Shown one piece after another: positions 9,910 to 18,052 of a stretch of DNA of 64,000 nt. Every line of letters begins with the position of its first letter. Positions within the stretch are counted from its first letter, which is position 1. The translations under genes were made by a program, and so were the position numbers. Under the pieces are notes generated by a model. The model worked only from the letters and a program-made list of their open reading frames with translations. It was not told where the DNA came from and searched no databases. This stretch comes from Anaeromyxobacter oryzae (lineage in GTDB: Bacteria; Myxococcota; Myxococcia; Myxococcales; Anaeromyxobacteraceae). The DNA lies in the NCBI RefSeq assembly GCF_023169945.1, contig NZ_AP025591.1, positions 5,936,501-6,000,500 of the forward strand. The letters run 5' to 3'.

Positions 9910-10425
9910 ATGCCCGCAACGCAGGCTACTCAGACGGCTCCGAATTTCAAGGTCGGAGACAAGGCGGTCTATCCCGGTCAGGGGGTCGGGGAGGTCATGG
10001 GGATCGAGCACAAGGAGGTGGCTGGCCAGCGCCAGTCCTTCTACGTGCTCCGCATCCTCGAGAACGGGATGAAGATCATGATCCCGATGAACAAGGTCGG
10101 CTCCGTCGGCCTCAGGGAGATCATCGGCGAGAAGGACGTCCGCAAGGTCTACGGCATCCTCCGGGAGAAGGAGGTCTCGGTCGACTCGACGACCTGGAAC
10201 CGCCGGTACCGGGAGTACATGGACAAGATCAAGACCGGCAGCGTCTTCGAGATCGCCGAGGTGCTGCGCGACCTCTACCTGCTCCGGTCGGACAAGGACC
10301 TCTCGTTCGGCGAGCGGAAGATGCTCGACACCGCGCGGTCGCTCCTCATCAAGGAGCTCGCGATCGCGAAGGAGTGCGACGAGCAGGTGGTCGAGGACGA
10401 CCTCAAGAAGATCTTCAACTGTTGA
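9910..10425 (+). CDS. cdnL: CarD/CdnL-family RNA-polymerase-binding regulator
   Basis: 171 residues. The N-terminal RNA-polymerase-interaction domain (FKVGDKAVYPGQGVGEVMGIEHKEVAGQ, then SFYVLRILENGMKIMIPMNKVGSVGLR) matches CarD_CdnL/TRCF domains. The helical C-terminal half (WNRRYREYMDKIKTGSVFEIAEVLRDLYLL, LSFGERKMLDTARSLLIKELA) is the CdnL DNA-contact domain. In myxobacteria CdnL is an essential activator of housekeeping and rRNA promoters. There is no HMGA-like tail, so this is CdnL, not full CarD. The ATG has a strong GGAGGAAGG site. It lies upstream of ispDF, an order common in related genomes. Confidence 0.95.
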   Translation: MPATQATQTAPNFKVGDKAVYPGQGVGEVMGIEHKEVAGQRQSFYVLRILENGMKIMIPMNKVGSVGLREIIGEKDVRKVYGILREKEVSVDSTTWNRRYREYMDKIKTGSVFEIAEVLRDLYLLRSDKDLSFGERKMLDTARSLLIKELAIAKECDEQVVEDDLKKIFNC

Positions 10426-10431
10426 TCGAGC

Positions 10432-10452
10432 GCCCCGGCCGCGCGCCGGGGC
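10432..10452 (+). terminator. Hairpin just after cdnL
   Basis: GCCCCGGC pairs with GCCGGGGC across a 5-nt loop, 7 nt after the stop codon. No T-run follows, so it is terminator-like but not a classical intrinsic terminator. Confidence 0.4.
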
Positions 10453-10463
10453 GACCGAGCATG

Positions 10464-10497
10464 GACCGCCGCACGGACGAGAGTCCGCGCGGCGGTC
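10464..10497 (+). other. Structured element with GNRA tetraloop in the cdnL-ispDF gap
   Basis: A 9-bp outer stem (GACCGCCGC with GCGGCGGTC), one A/C mismatch and a 5-bp inner stem (CGGAC with GTCCG) close a GAGA loop, which fits the stable GNRA class. It sits in the 202-bp gap between cdnL and ispDF, which holds no convincing gene. It could be an RNA element or part of a terminator; both are inference. Confidence 0.4.
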
Positions 10498-10627
10498 GCG
10501 TCTCGGGGCGAGCGGCGCAGCACGGGGCGAGAGCTCGGCGGGCACGGACGAGCCGCTAGCAGGCGCGATGCCAGCCGGCGGTTCACGGCGGACCGGGCGA
10601 GGCCCGGACGCCGGAAAGGAGCGGCGC

Positions 10628-11788
10628 ATGATCGGCGGCGAGCGCGTGGTCGCGATCGTTGCGGCGGGCGGATCGGGCCAGCGGGCAGGGGTGGCGAAAC
10701 AGTGGCTCGTCCTGGGCGGCGAGACGGTCCTGCGGCGCGCGGCGCGGGCGCTCGCGGCGAGCGAGGCGGTCGACGCGCTCGTGGCGGTCGTGCCCGCGGG
10801 CGAGGAGGGCCGCGCGGAGCGCGAGCTCGCCGGCCTCGGGAAGCCCGGCCGCGTCGTCGCAGGCGGCGCCGCGCGGGCGGACTCCGTCCGGAACGGGCTC
10901 GCCGCGGCGGAGGAGGCGGGCGTGGTGCTCGTGCACGACGCCGCCCGGCCGTTCGCGTCGCCCGCGCTCGCGGGCCGCGTCGCGGAGGCCGCGGCGCGCG
11001 ACGGGGCCGCGCTCGCGGCGGTCCCCGTCACCGACACCGTGAAGCGCGCGGCCGGCGCCGAGCCGCCCCGGGTCGCGGAGACGCTCGACCGGCGGACGCT
11101 GTGGCTGGCGCAGACGCCCCAGGGCTTCCGGCGGGCGCTGCTGCTCGCGGCGTACGAGGCCGCGGGTGCCGGCGCGAGCGCCGTGACGGACGAGTGCGCG
11201 CTCGTCGAGCGCATGGGCGCGCCGGTGACGCTCGTGCCCGGCGAGGCGGGGAACTTCAAGATCACCGCGCCGGAGGACGTCGAGCGCGCGCGGGCGATCC
11301 TCGAGGCGCCGGTGGCGACCGGCGTCGGCTACGACACCCACCGGTTCGCGCCGGGGCGGCGACTCGTCCTCGGCGGCGTCGAGTTCGAGGGCGACGGTCT
11401 CCTCGGTCACTCCGACGCCGACGTCTGCGCCCACGCGATCGGCGACGCGATCCTCGGGGCCGCCGGGCTGGGGGATCTGGGCCGCCACTTCCCCGACTCC
11501 GATCCGGCATGGAAGGGCGTCTCGTCGCTCGTGCTCCTCCGCGAGATCGCGCGGAAGGCCGCGGAGCGGGGCTGGCGGGTCGGCAACGCGGACGTCACGC
11601 TCGCGGCGCGGCGCCCGAAGATCGCCCCGCGCGCGGAGGAGATGCGCGCGCGGCTCGCCGAGGCGCTCGGCGTCTCTCCGGCGCAGGTGAACGTGAAGGC
11701 GACGACGGGCGAGGGGATGGGCTTCGTGGGGCGCGAGGAGGGCATCGCCGCGCACGCGATCGCGCTCCTCGTGAGGGCGGCCCGGTGA
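10628..11788 (+). CDS. ispDF: Bifunctional IspD-IspF (MEP cytidylyltransferase / MECDP synthase)
   Basis: 386 residues, a fusion of two enzymes of the MEP isoprenoid pathway. Residues 1 to about 225 are IspD, with the nucleotide loop AAGGSGQRAG, the HDAARPF motif and TDECALVERMGAPV, which makes CDP-ME from MEP and CTP. Residues about 228-386 are IspF, with GVGYDTHRF and HSDADVCAHAIGDAILG (metal ligands) and KATTGEGMGFVGR. IspE, which acts between the two, is not here. The ATG at 10628 follows GGAAAGGAGCGGCGC and opens directly into the IspD fold; an upstream in-frame ATG at 10568 would add an unlikely basic leader. The stop overlaps the next start (GTGA). Confidence 0.95.
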   Translation: MIGGERVVAIVAAGGSGQRAGVAKQWLVLGGETVLRRAARALAASEAVDALVAVVPAGEEGRAERELAGLGKPGRVVAGGAARADSVRNGLAAAEEAGVVLVHDAARPFASPALAGRVAEAAARDGAALAAVPVTDTVKRAAGAEPPRVAETLDRRTLWLAQTPQGFRRALLLAAYEAAGAGASAVTDECALVERMGAPVTLVPGEAGNFKITAPEDVERARAILEAPVATGVGYDTHRFAPGRRLVLGGVEFEGDGLLGHSDADVCAHAIGDAILGAAGLGDLGRHFPDSDPAWKGVSSLVLLREIARKAAERGWRVGNADVTLAARRPKIAPRAEEMRARLAEALGVSPAQVNVKATTGEGMGFVGREEGIAAHAIALLVRAAR

Positions 11789-12402
11789 CCGCGGGTCGCG
11801 ACCGGGGCGAGGACGCCTTCTTCTCCGGCGCGGTGACGGAGCCGCGGGCGGCGCCGCTCCCGCCGCCCCCGCGCCGCGAGTCGCCGCTGCTCCGCAGGTC
11901 GCCGCTGCTGGCGGCGGTCGCGCTCGCGGTCTCGGGCTGGCTCCTCGCGATGCTCTGGCCGGACGTCGCGTACTTCCTCTCGCCCGGCGATCCCATCGAC
12001 CTCGGCGGCCCCGGTGCCTACCGGCTCGACGCCGCCCGCGAGAACCGCCTCGCGCAGATCCGCGGAGAGCTGCTCGACGCGGTGCCCGTCACGGAGACCC
12101 GCAGCGGCGCGGCGCGCACGGTGGGGCGCCTCGCGGGGACGAACCTGATCGTCGACCGTCCCGGACGCGGCGGGCCGCCGGTCTTCGAGGGGCGGCTCCT
12201 CCCGGCCGCGGCGCGCGCCGACTACGGCGAGGTCGTCGCCGCGATGCGGAGCCGCGGCGGCCAGGTCGGGGACCGGTTCCTCGTCCTCCGCGACGGCGAG
12301 CGGCCGCGAAAGAGGTGGCCTCCGGTGGCCGGAGCGGCGATCCTCCTCGTCGTCGTCGCAGTGAACGGACGCGCGTTGCTGCGGCGCCTCCTCACCCGCT
12401 GA
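11785..12402 (+). CDS. Two-helix membrane protein, function unknown
   Basis: 205 residues, with a GTG start overlapping the ispDF stop by 4 bases, so translation is probably coupled. A Pro-rich N-terminus is followed by a helix (LLAAVALAVSGWLLAMLWPDVAYFL, about residues 36-60), an extracytoplasmic part of about 110 residues and a C-terminal helix (VAGAAILLVVVAVNGRALL). The extracytoplasmic part looks like a small beta-rich domain (DPIDLGGPGAYRL ... FLVLRDGERP). No family motif is recognised. Lies between ispDF and cysS and is likely in the same operon. Confidence 0.75.
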   Translation: MTAGRDRGEDAFFSGAVTEPRAAPLPPPPRRESPLLRRSPLLAAVALAVSGWLLAMLWPDVAYFLSPGDPIDLGGPGAYRLDAARENRLAQIRGELLDAVPVTETRSGAARTVGRLAGTNLIVDRPGRGGPPVFEGRLLPAAARADYGEVVAAMRSRGGQVGDRFLVLRDGERPRKRWPPVAGAAILLVVVAVNGRALLRRLLTR

Positions 12403-12428
12403 AGCTCCAACTCCACGCGAGGCGAAGC

Positions 12429-13877
12429 ATGAGCATCCAGATCCACGACACCCTCACGAACGGCAAGCGCGAGCTGGTCCCGCTCGAGCCGGGGAAGGTG
12501 CGCCTCTACGTCTGCGGCCCGACCGTCTACGACTTCGCGCACCTCGGGCACGCGCGCTGCTACGTCGTCTGGGACGTCGTGGTGCGGCACCTCCGCGCGC
12601 GCGGGCTCGAGGTGACCTTCGTCCGGAACTTCACCGACGTGGACGACAAGATCATCAAGCGGGCCAACGAGCGCCGGGAGGATCCCATCGCCCTCGCGGC
12701 ACGGTTCGCCGACGCGTTCCACGAGGACATGGACGCGCTCGGCAACCTGCGGCCCGACGTGGAGCCCCGGGTCTCGGCGCACATCCCGGAGATCGTCGCG
12801 CTCATCGAGACGCTCGTCGCGAAGGGGTTCGCGTACGCGCCGGGGAACGGCGACGTCTACTACTCCGTCCGGAAGTTCCCGGAGTACGGGCGGCTGTCGA
12901 AGCGGAACCTCGACGACCTCATCTCCGGCGCGCGCGTCGAGCCGGGCGAGTCCAAGGCGGACCCGCTCGACTTCGCGCTCTGGAAGGCCGCGAAGCCGGG
13001 CGAGCCCGCGTGGAACTCGCCGTGGGGGAAGGGGCGTCCGGGCTGGCACATCGAGTGCTCGGCGATGACGCTGAAGCACCTCGGGCCCACCATCGACCTG
13101 CACACGGGCGGCAAGGACCTCGTCTTCCCGCACCACACGAACGAGATCGCGCAGTCGGTCGCCGCGACCGGCGACGGCGTCCACGCCGACGCGTTCTCGC
13201 GGTACTGGATGCACAACGGCTTCGTGCAGATCGACGACGAGAAGATGTCGAAGTCGCTCGGCAACTTCTTCACCGTGCGCGACGTCCTCGCGAGGTTCGA
13301 CGGCGAGGCGCTCCGGTTCTTCCTCCTCGGGACGCACTACCGCCGGGACTTCAACTTCTCCGACGCGATCCTGGCCGAGGCCGAGAAGCGCCTCGGCTCG
13401 CTCTACGAGACGCTCGACAAGGCCGACAAGCTCGGCGCCGGGGCGTCGCCCGCCGGGCGCGGCGGCGCCGTCGTCGACCGGGCGCGCGCGGCCCTCGACG
13501 ACGACATCAACACGCCGCAGGTGCTCGGCCAGCTCGCCGAGGCGTTCACGGCGGCGAACGCCATCGCCGACCGGAAGGGCAAGAAGACGCCGGAGGACCG
13601 GGCCGAGCTCGCGGCCTTCGGCCGCGACGTCCGCGAGATCGGGCGCACGCTGGGCATCCTGCAGCGGCATCCGGAGGAGGCGCTGCTCGCGATCCGCGGC
13701 AGGGCGGCCGCGCGGCGCGGGATCGATCCGGCGATGGTGGAGGCGCGGATCCGCGAGCGGGCGGCCGCGCGGGCGGCCAAGGACTTCGCGCGATCGGACG
13801 GGATCCGGGACGAGCTGCTCGCCCTCGGCGTCGCGCTGATGGACGGGCCGCAGGGGACGAGCTGGAAGGTGGAGTAG
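12429..13877 (+). CDS. cysS: Cysteinyl-tRNA synthetase
   Basis: 482 residues, class I synthetase charging tRNA-Cys. The zinc-ligand Cys and the HIGH motif are in YVCGPTVYDFAHLGHAR (HLGH at 38-41). The family motifs HIECSAM and LHTGGKDLVFPHHTNEIAQS, and KMSKS at residues 272-276 (EKMSKSLGNF), are all present. The C-terminal helical DALR-type anticodon region ends with KDFARSDGIRDELLALG and the usual WKVE tail. The start ATG lies 26 bp after the previous stop with a GGCGAAGC stretch upstream. Confidence 0.97.
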   Translation: MSIQIHDTLTNGKRELVPLEPGKVRLYVCGPTVYDFAHLGHARCYVVWDVVVRHLRARGLEVTFVRNFTDVDDKIIKRANERREDPIALAARFADAFHEDMDALGNLRPDVEPRVSAHIPEIVALIETLVAKGFAYAPGNGDVYYSVRKFPEYGRLSKRNLDDLISGARVEPGESKADPLDFALWKAAKPGEPAWNSPWGKGRPGWHIECSAMTLKHLGPTIDLHTGGKDLVFPHHTNEIAQSVAATGDGVHADAFSRYWMHNGFVQIDDEKMSKSLGNFFTVRDVLARFDGEALRFFLLGTHYRRDFNFSDAILAEAEKRLGSLYETLDKADKLGAGASPAGRGGAVVDRARAALDDDINTPQVLGQLAEAFTAANAIADRKGKKTPEDRAELAAFGRDVREIGRTLGILQRHPEEALLAIRGRAAARRGIDPAMVEARIRERAAARAAKDFARSDGIRDELLALGVALMDGPQGTSWKVE

Positions 13878-13930
13878 CGCGCGGCGCGCGGCCCGCTCGC
13901 AAAGTGGCGAGGGGCCGGCGCCTGCGGCCG

Positions 13931-14122
13931 TCACTCCTCGAGCTTCGGCTGCGGTCCGGGGATGATGCCGGCGATGTCCGGATCCTCGCCGGGGGAGAGC
14001 GGGTTCTTGGCGCGCTCCGCCTTCTCGCGCTTCCGCTGCTCCTTCTTCTCGTCCTTCTTCTGCTGGTACTCGCGGCGGGCCGCTTCCTTCTGCCGCTTCG
14101 TCGCTCCGGGATTGAAAGCCAT
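13931..14122 (-). CDS. Small highly charged Lys/Glu/Arg-rich protein
   Basis: 63 residues. The ATG follows ACCGGAGGAATC, a strong ribosome site. The first 40 residues (MAFNPGATKRQKEAARREYQQKKDEKKEQRKREKAERAKN in outline) are an uninterrupted charged helix, followed by a Pro-rich tail with PGEDPDIAGIIPGPQP. The makeup suggests a nucleic-acid or ribosome-associated protein, but no family is recognised. It lies downstream of the cold-shock gene on the same strand, past a terminator. Confidence 0.7.
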   Translation of the reverse strand: MAFNPGATKRQKEAARREYQQKKDEKKEQRKREKAERAKNPLSPGEDPDIAGIIPGPQPKLEE

Positions 14123-14160
14123 GATTCCTCCGGTGAGGGTTCAGGGTCTCTGAACGCAAA

Positions 14161-14182
14161 GGCCCGGCCTTGCGGCCGGGCC
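14161..14182 (-). terminator. Intrinsic terminator of the cold-shock gene
   Basis: A perfect 9-bp stem (GGCCCGGCC / GGCCGGGCC) with a 4-nt loop, read on the minus strand, is followed by TTTGCGTT. It starts 26 bp after the csp stop. Confidence 0.7.
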
Positions 14183-14207
14183 CGAACGACGCAGAGAAGG
14201 TGTCGCG

Positions 14208-14411
14208 TTACACCGCGCGGACGTTCGCCGCCTGGAGGCCCTTCGGGCCCTTCTTCACCTCGAACTCGACCCGCTGGCCTTCCTGGAGGCTGCGGAAGCC
14301 CTCGGACTGGATCGCGGTGTGGTGGACGAACACGTCCTCCCCGCCGCCGTCCTGAGAGATGAACCCAAAGCCCTTCGCGTCATTGAACCACTTCACGGTA
14401 CCACTCGCCAT
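14208..14411 (-). CDS. csp: Cold-shock domain protein (CspA family)
   Basis: 67 residues, the usual size. A single OB-fold with RNP1 (KGFGFISQ) and RNP2 (DVFVHHTAI) binds single-stranded RNA or DNA and acts as an RNA chaperone. The ATG at 14411 opens MASGTVKWFNDAKGFG, the conserved N-terminus, and follows AAAAAGGTG. The leader on the minus strand (about 14412-14480) can form two alternative hairpins, described separately. A TACTTT box at 14487-14492 is a possible -10 element. Confidence 0.95.
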   Translation of the reverse strand: MASGTVKWFNDAKGFGFISQDGGGEDVFVHHTAIQSEGFRSLQEGQRVEFEVKKGPKGLQAANVRAV

Positions 14412-14436
14412 CTGCACACCTTTTTCGTGATCGTTC

Positions 14437-14479
14437 GGGACGAGCTGTCCCGCCGGTCCTGCCATTCCTTAGGCGGGAC
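14437..14479 (-). promoter_or_regulatory. Cold-shock mRNA leader with mutually exclusive hairpins
   Basis: On the minus strand GTCCCGCC (14479-14472) can pair with GGCGGGAC (14454-14447) over 8 bp. Alternatively the GGGAC of the second arm can pair with the downstream GTCCC (14441-14437) over 5 bp. The two structures cannot coexist. Thermosensing leaders are known for cspA in other bacteria; here the role is inferred. Confidence 0.4.
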
Positions 14480-14530
14480 GGGCGATAAAGTAGTCGGGCG
14501 AGGCTTGAAAGTCGAGAGCGTTTCGAGGGG

Positions 14531-15763
14531 CTAGTGCCAGGCCGAGCCGCTGGTGAACGGGCAGGTGGCCGCGACGCACGCGGACACGTTGGAGACGAGG
14601 ACGAGCCCCGTCATGGTCGAGCCGGAGTAGCACCAGATCGCTGCCTGGGTCGCGCCGATGGCGGGCCCGTTCGTCCGGCAGAGGCAGTTGGCGCACTGCA
14701 GCCCGACCTCGGTGGTCTGCCCCGTCGGCGCCCAGGCGGCGGCGGCGAGCCGGGCCTGGTCCACCGTGTGCTGATCGAGGGAGCCACAGTCGAAGTAGTT
14801 CTGCCCGAGACCGTTGGAGTGCGCCGTCTGGCAGGTGCTCCCGCTGTCACAGCAGCCGTTGCCCGCGCAGCAGATGCCAGGAACCGTCGCCCCGCAGGCG
14901 ACACCCGCAGGGCAGCCGCACACCCCGTTCGAGCACGTCCCGCCTGTCGGACACGCCTTCCCGCAGGTCCCGCAGTTCGCCGCGTCGGTCTTCGTGTTCA
15001 CGCACGCGCCGCCGCAGGCGGTCTGGCCCGTGGGGCAGGCGCACGTGCCGCTCGAGCAGGTCGCGCCGGTGGCGCAGTGCGTATCACACGAGCCACAGTT
15101 CGACGGATCCGTCCGTGGATCGACGCAGCCCGCCGGGCAGGTGAGGCGAGGCGCGACGCACTGACACGACGCGTCCTTGCACGTCTCGCCGCTCGCGCAG
15201 ACGGTGCCACACGCGCCGCAGTTCCTCGCGTCCGTCTGCGGGTCGACGCACGCGTTGGCCGTCGCCGGGGGGGGCGGGCACGCGAGCCGGGGCGCCGGAC
15301 ACAGACACGCGCCGCCCTCGCAGGTCTCGCTGGAGATGCACGACGTGCGGCAGGTGCCGCAGTTCGCGGTGTCGGTGAGGAGATCGACGCACCGGATGCC
15401 GGGGCCGTCGCAGGTGGACGTGCCGGCGTCGCACGCGCACGCGCCGCCGGAACACGTCCCGAGGCCGCACGCGACGTCGCACGCGCCGCAATGGAGCGCA
15501 TCGGTCTGAAGGTCGACGCACGTGCCGTTGCACTCGCTCTGGCCCGCAGGGCACGTGCAGTTACCCTGGACGCAGGTCGCGCCGGTGGCGCAGACCCTGA
15601 GGCAAGCACCGCACGAGATCGGGCTCGTCTGGAGGTCCACGCAGGCGCCCCTGCAGTCCGTCTGGCCGGCGGGGCACTTCGTGCCGCCGTCGTGGCAGGC
15701 GGCGAGGGAGAGCGCGAGCGCGACGGCGGCGAGGCAGGACCGGGGCTGGGACGAGCGGTGCAT
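14531..15763 (-). CDS. Cysteine-rich repeat lipoprotein (myxobacterial type)
   Basis: 410 residues. A signal peptide ends in a lipobox (ALSLAAC), so it should be a lipidated envelope protein. The body has six and a half tandem units of about 40 residues with the pattern CPxGxxxCxGxCVDxxTDxxNCGxCxxxCxxGxxCxxGxC. Each unit carries 8-9 cysteines and must be disulfide-bonded. The last 120 residues form a separate, less cysteine-rich domain. Such repeats are common in secreted myxobacterial proteins of unknown role. The ATG at 15763 follows GGAGG by 9 nt. A TAAGAT box at 15783-15788 suits a -10 element, making a divergent promoter region with uvrB. Confidence 0.8.
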   Translation of the reverse strand: MHRSSQPRSCLAAVALALSLAACHDGGTKCPAGQTDCRGACVDLQTSPISCGACLRVCATGATCVQGNCTCPAGQSECNGTCVDLQTDALHCGACDVACGLGTCSGGACACDAGTSTCDGPGIRCVDLLTDTANCGTCRTSCISSETCEGGACLCPAPRLACPPPPATANACVDPQTDARNCGACGTVCASGETCKDASCQCVAPRLTCPAGCVDPRTDPSNCGSCDTHCATGATCSSGTCACPTGQTACGGACVNTKTDAANCGTCGKACPTGGTCSNGVCGCPAGVACGATVPGICCAGNGCCDSGSTCQTAHSNGLGQNYFDCGSLDQHTVDQARLAAAAWAPTGQTTEVGLQCANCLCRTNGPAIGATQAAIWCYSGSTMTGLVLVSNVSACVAATCPFTSGSAWH

Positions 15764-15871
15764 GGCGGGCCTCCGGGCCGGAATCTTACGCCGGCGGGCG
15801 GTCGAGTGGGGGCGCGCCACGCGGGGGACGGAGCGTGGCGTCGCGCCGCTGAACGGAGCGGGACACCCCGT

Positions 15872-15877
15872 TAGAAT
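15872..15877 (+). promoter_or_regulatory. Candidate -10 box of uvrB (leaderless type)
   Basis: TAGAAT (5 of 6 to consensus) ends 6 nt before the GTG start and there is no Shine-Dalgarno. A weak CTGAAC lies 17 bp upstream. No LexA-type site was recognised nearby. Confidence 0.5.
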
Positions 15878-15883
15878 GCCGCG

Positions 15884-17986
15884 GTGCCCTTCGACATCCA
15901 GAGCGTCTTCCAGCCCACGGGTGACCAGCCGCGCGCGATCCAGGAACTGACCGGCGGGCTCCGCCGCGGGGACGCGCACCAGGTGCTCCTCGGCGTCACC
16001 GGCTCCGGGAAGACCTTCACGGTCGCGAACGTCGTGTCGCAGGTCAAGCGGCCGACGCTCGTCATCGCTCACAACAAGACGCTCGCCGCGCAGCTCTACG
16101 GGGAATTCAAGGAGCTCTTCCCGACGGCCGCCGTCCACTACTTCGTCAGCTACTACGACTACTACCAGCCCGAGGCGTACGTCCCGTCCACGGACACCTA
16201 CATCGAGAAGGACTCGTCCATCAACGACGAGATCGACCGGATGCGGCACGCGGCGACGCACGCGCTGCTCACCCGGAACGACGTGCTCATCGTGGCCTCC
16301 GTCTCCTGCATCTACGGCCTCGGCACCGCGGAGGCGTACTACGGCCTCCTGCAGCAGATCGAGCGCGGGCAGGAGTTCCTCCGCGACCGGTTCATCCGGT
16401 CGCTCATCGACATCCAGTACGAGCGGAACGACCTCGACTTCCACCGCGGGACCTTCCGCGTCCGCGGCGACACCATCGAGGTGTTCCCGCCGTACGAGGA
16501 GGACCGCGCCGTCCGCATCGAGTTCTTCGGCGACACCGTGGAGTCGATCCACGAGTTCGATCCGCTCCGCGGCGTCACCCTCGCCGAGATCGACAAGGTC
16601 GCGATCTTCCCGAACAGCCACTACGTCTCGGCGCCGGAGACGCGCGCCCGCGCGATGAGCGGCATCCGCGAGGAGCTCCGCGAGCGCCTCCAGGAGCTCC
16701 GCGGCGCGAACAAGCTCCTCGAGGCCCAGCGCCTCGAGCAGCGGACGATGTTCGACCTCGAGATGCTCGAGCAGATGGGCGTCTGTCCGGGCATCGAGAA
16801 CTACTCGCGGTGGCTCTCCGGGCGGAAGGCGGGCGACCCGCCGCCGTGCCTCCTCGACTACTTCCCGAAGGACTTCCTCCTCGTCATCGACGAGTCGCAC
16901 CAGACCGTCCCGCAGATCGGCGCGATGTACCGCGGCGACCGCTCGCGCAAGGAGACGCTGGTCGAGTACGGGTTTCGCCTCCCGTCGGCGCTCGACAACA
17001 GGCCCCTCAAGTTCGAGGAGTTCGAGCGCATCCCGAGGCAGGCGATCTACGTCTCGGCGACGCCCTCCGAGTACGAGCTGCAGAAGGCGCAGGGCGTGGT
17101 GGTCGAGCAGATCATCCGGCCGACGGGGCTCACCGACCCGGAGGTCGAGACGAGGCCCGTCGGCTCGCAGGTCGACGACCTCCTCGGCGAGGTCCGCAAG
17201 CGCGCCGAGGCGAACGAGCGCGTCCTGGTCACGACGCTCACGAAGCGGATGGCGGAGGACCTCACCGAGTACTTCACCGACGTGGGCGTCCGCTGCCGCT
17301 ACCTCCACTCCGACATCGACACGCTGGAGCGGAGCGCGCTGATCCGCGACCTCAGGAAGGGCGAGTTCGACGTCCTCATCGGCATCAACCTGCTCCGCGA
17401 GGGGCTCGACATCCCCGAGGTGTCGCTCGTCGCGGTGCTCGACGCGGACAAGGAGGGCTTCCTCCGCTCGGCGGTGTCGCTCATCCAGACCATCGGGCGC
17501 GCCGCGCGGAACGTGAACGGGCGGGTGATCCTGTACGCGGACCGCGTGACCGACTCGATGCGGCAGGCGCTCGAGGAGACCGATCGCCGCCGCGAGATCC
17601 AGAGGCGGTACAACGCGGAGCACGGGATCACGCCGCAGACGGTGAAGCGGAACATCACCGACCTCCACATGGCGGTGGTCGAGGCGGACTACCTCACGGT
17701 GCCGATGGCCGCCGAGGAGGGCGCCGAGTACAAGCCGGAGCAGATCCCGGAGATCGTCGGCGCGCTCGAGGTCGAGATGAAGGAGGCCGCGCAGGCGCTC
17801 GACTTCGAGAAGGCGGCGGAGCTGCGCGACCGGATCCTCGCCCTCAAGGACCTGCAGCTCGGGCTGCCCGCGAAGGCGGCCGGCATGAAGGGCGTGCTCG
17901 GGAGCGGGGCGGTGGCGAGCGCGGCGGCGATGGGGACGCTGCGGGGCGGCGCGCGCCGCCCGCAGCAGCGGCGGCGCCGGCGCTGA
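15884..17986 (+). CDS. uvrB: UvrABC excinuclease subunit B
   Basis: 700 residues. UvrB is the damage-verifying helicase-like subunit of nucleotide excision repair. Visible: Walker A GVTGSGKT (37-44), the beta-hairpin region YYDYYQPEAYVP that clamps DNA, DESHQ in LLVIDESHQT, helicase motif VI (QTIGRAARNVNGRVILYADR), and the C-terminal UVR domain (ALDFEKAAELRDRI) that contacts UvrC. A 40-residue basic Ala/Arg tail follows. The start is GTG at 15884, 6 nt after TAGAAT, and matches the conserved N-terminus. uvrC follows after 66 bp. Confidence 0.97.
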   Translation: MPFDIQSVFQPTGDQPRAIQELTGGLRRGDAHQVLLGVTGSGKTFTVANVVSQVKRPTLVIAHNKTLAAQLYGEFKELFPTAAVHYFVSYYDYYQPEAYVPSTDTYIEKDSSINDEIDRMRHAATHALLTRNDVLIVASVSCIYGLGTAEAYYGLLQQIERGQEFLRDRFIRSLIDIQYERNDLDFHRGTFRVRGDTIEVFPPYEEDRAVRIEFFGDTVESIHEFDPLRGVTLAEIDKVAIFPNSHYVSAPETRARAMSGIREELRERLQELRGANKLLEAQRLEQRTMFDLEMLEQMGVCPGIENYSRWLSGRKAGDPPPCLLDYFPKDFLLVIDESHQTVPQIGAMYRGDRSRKETLVEYGFRLPSALDNRPLKFEEFERIPRQAIYVSATPSEYELQKAQGVVVEQIIRPTGLTDPEVETRPVGSQVDDLLGEVRKRAEANERVLVTTLTKRMAEDLTEYFTDVGVRCRYLHSDIDTLERSALIRDLRKGEFDVLIGINLLREGLDIPEVSLVAVLDADKEGFLRSAVSLIQTIGRAARNVNGRVILYADRVTDSMRQALEETDRRREIQRRYNAEHGITPQTVKRNITDLHMAVVEADYLTVPMAAEEGAEYKPEQIPEIVGALEVEMKEAAQALDFEKAAELRDRILALKDLQLGLPAKAAGMKGVLGSGAVASAAAMGTLRGGARRPQQRRRRR

Positions 17987-18052
17987 GGTCGTCGCCGCAG
18001 TCGTCGCCCCAGGTGATCCGCCGCCCGTTTCGGGCTAATTGCTGGAGCCCGG

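Noticed and set aside
14578..15763. CRISPR-like periodic repeats
   Set aside because: The periodicity comes from protein repeats with diverged codons, not identical DNA repeats with spacers.
14534..15874. 446-codon plus-strand frame across the cysteine-rich gene
   Set aside because: Compositionally an Arg/Gly/Ala shadow; the minus-strand frame has the lipobox and ordered Cys repeats.
15764..17668. Long minus-strand reading frame upstream of the cysteine-rich lipoprotein, opposite uvrB
   Set aside because: It is a shadow of uvrB. Only the part from ATG 15763 has a signal peptide and repeats.
18023..18035. Terminator between uvrB and uvrC (GCCCG-TTT-CGGGC)
   Set aside because: The stem is only 5 bp and is followed by TAATTG, not a T-run; the genes are probably co-transcribed.
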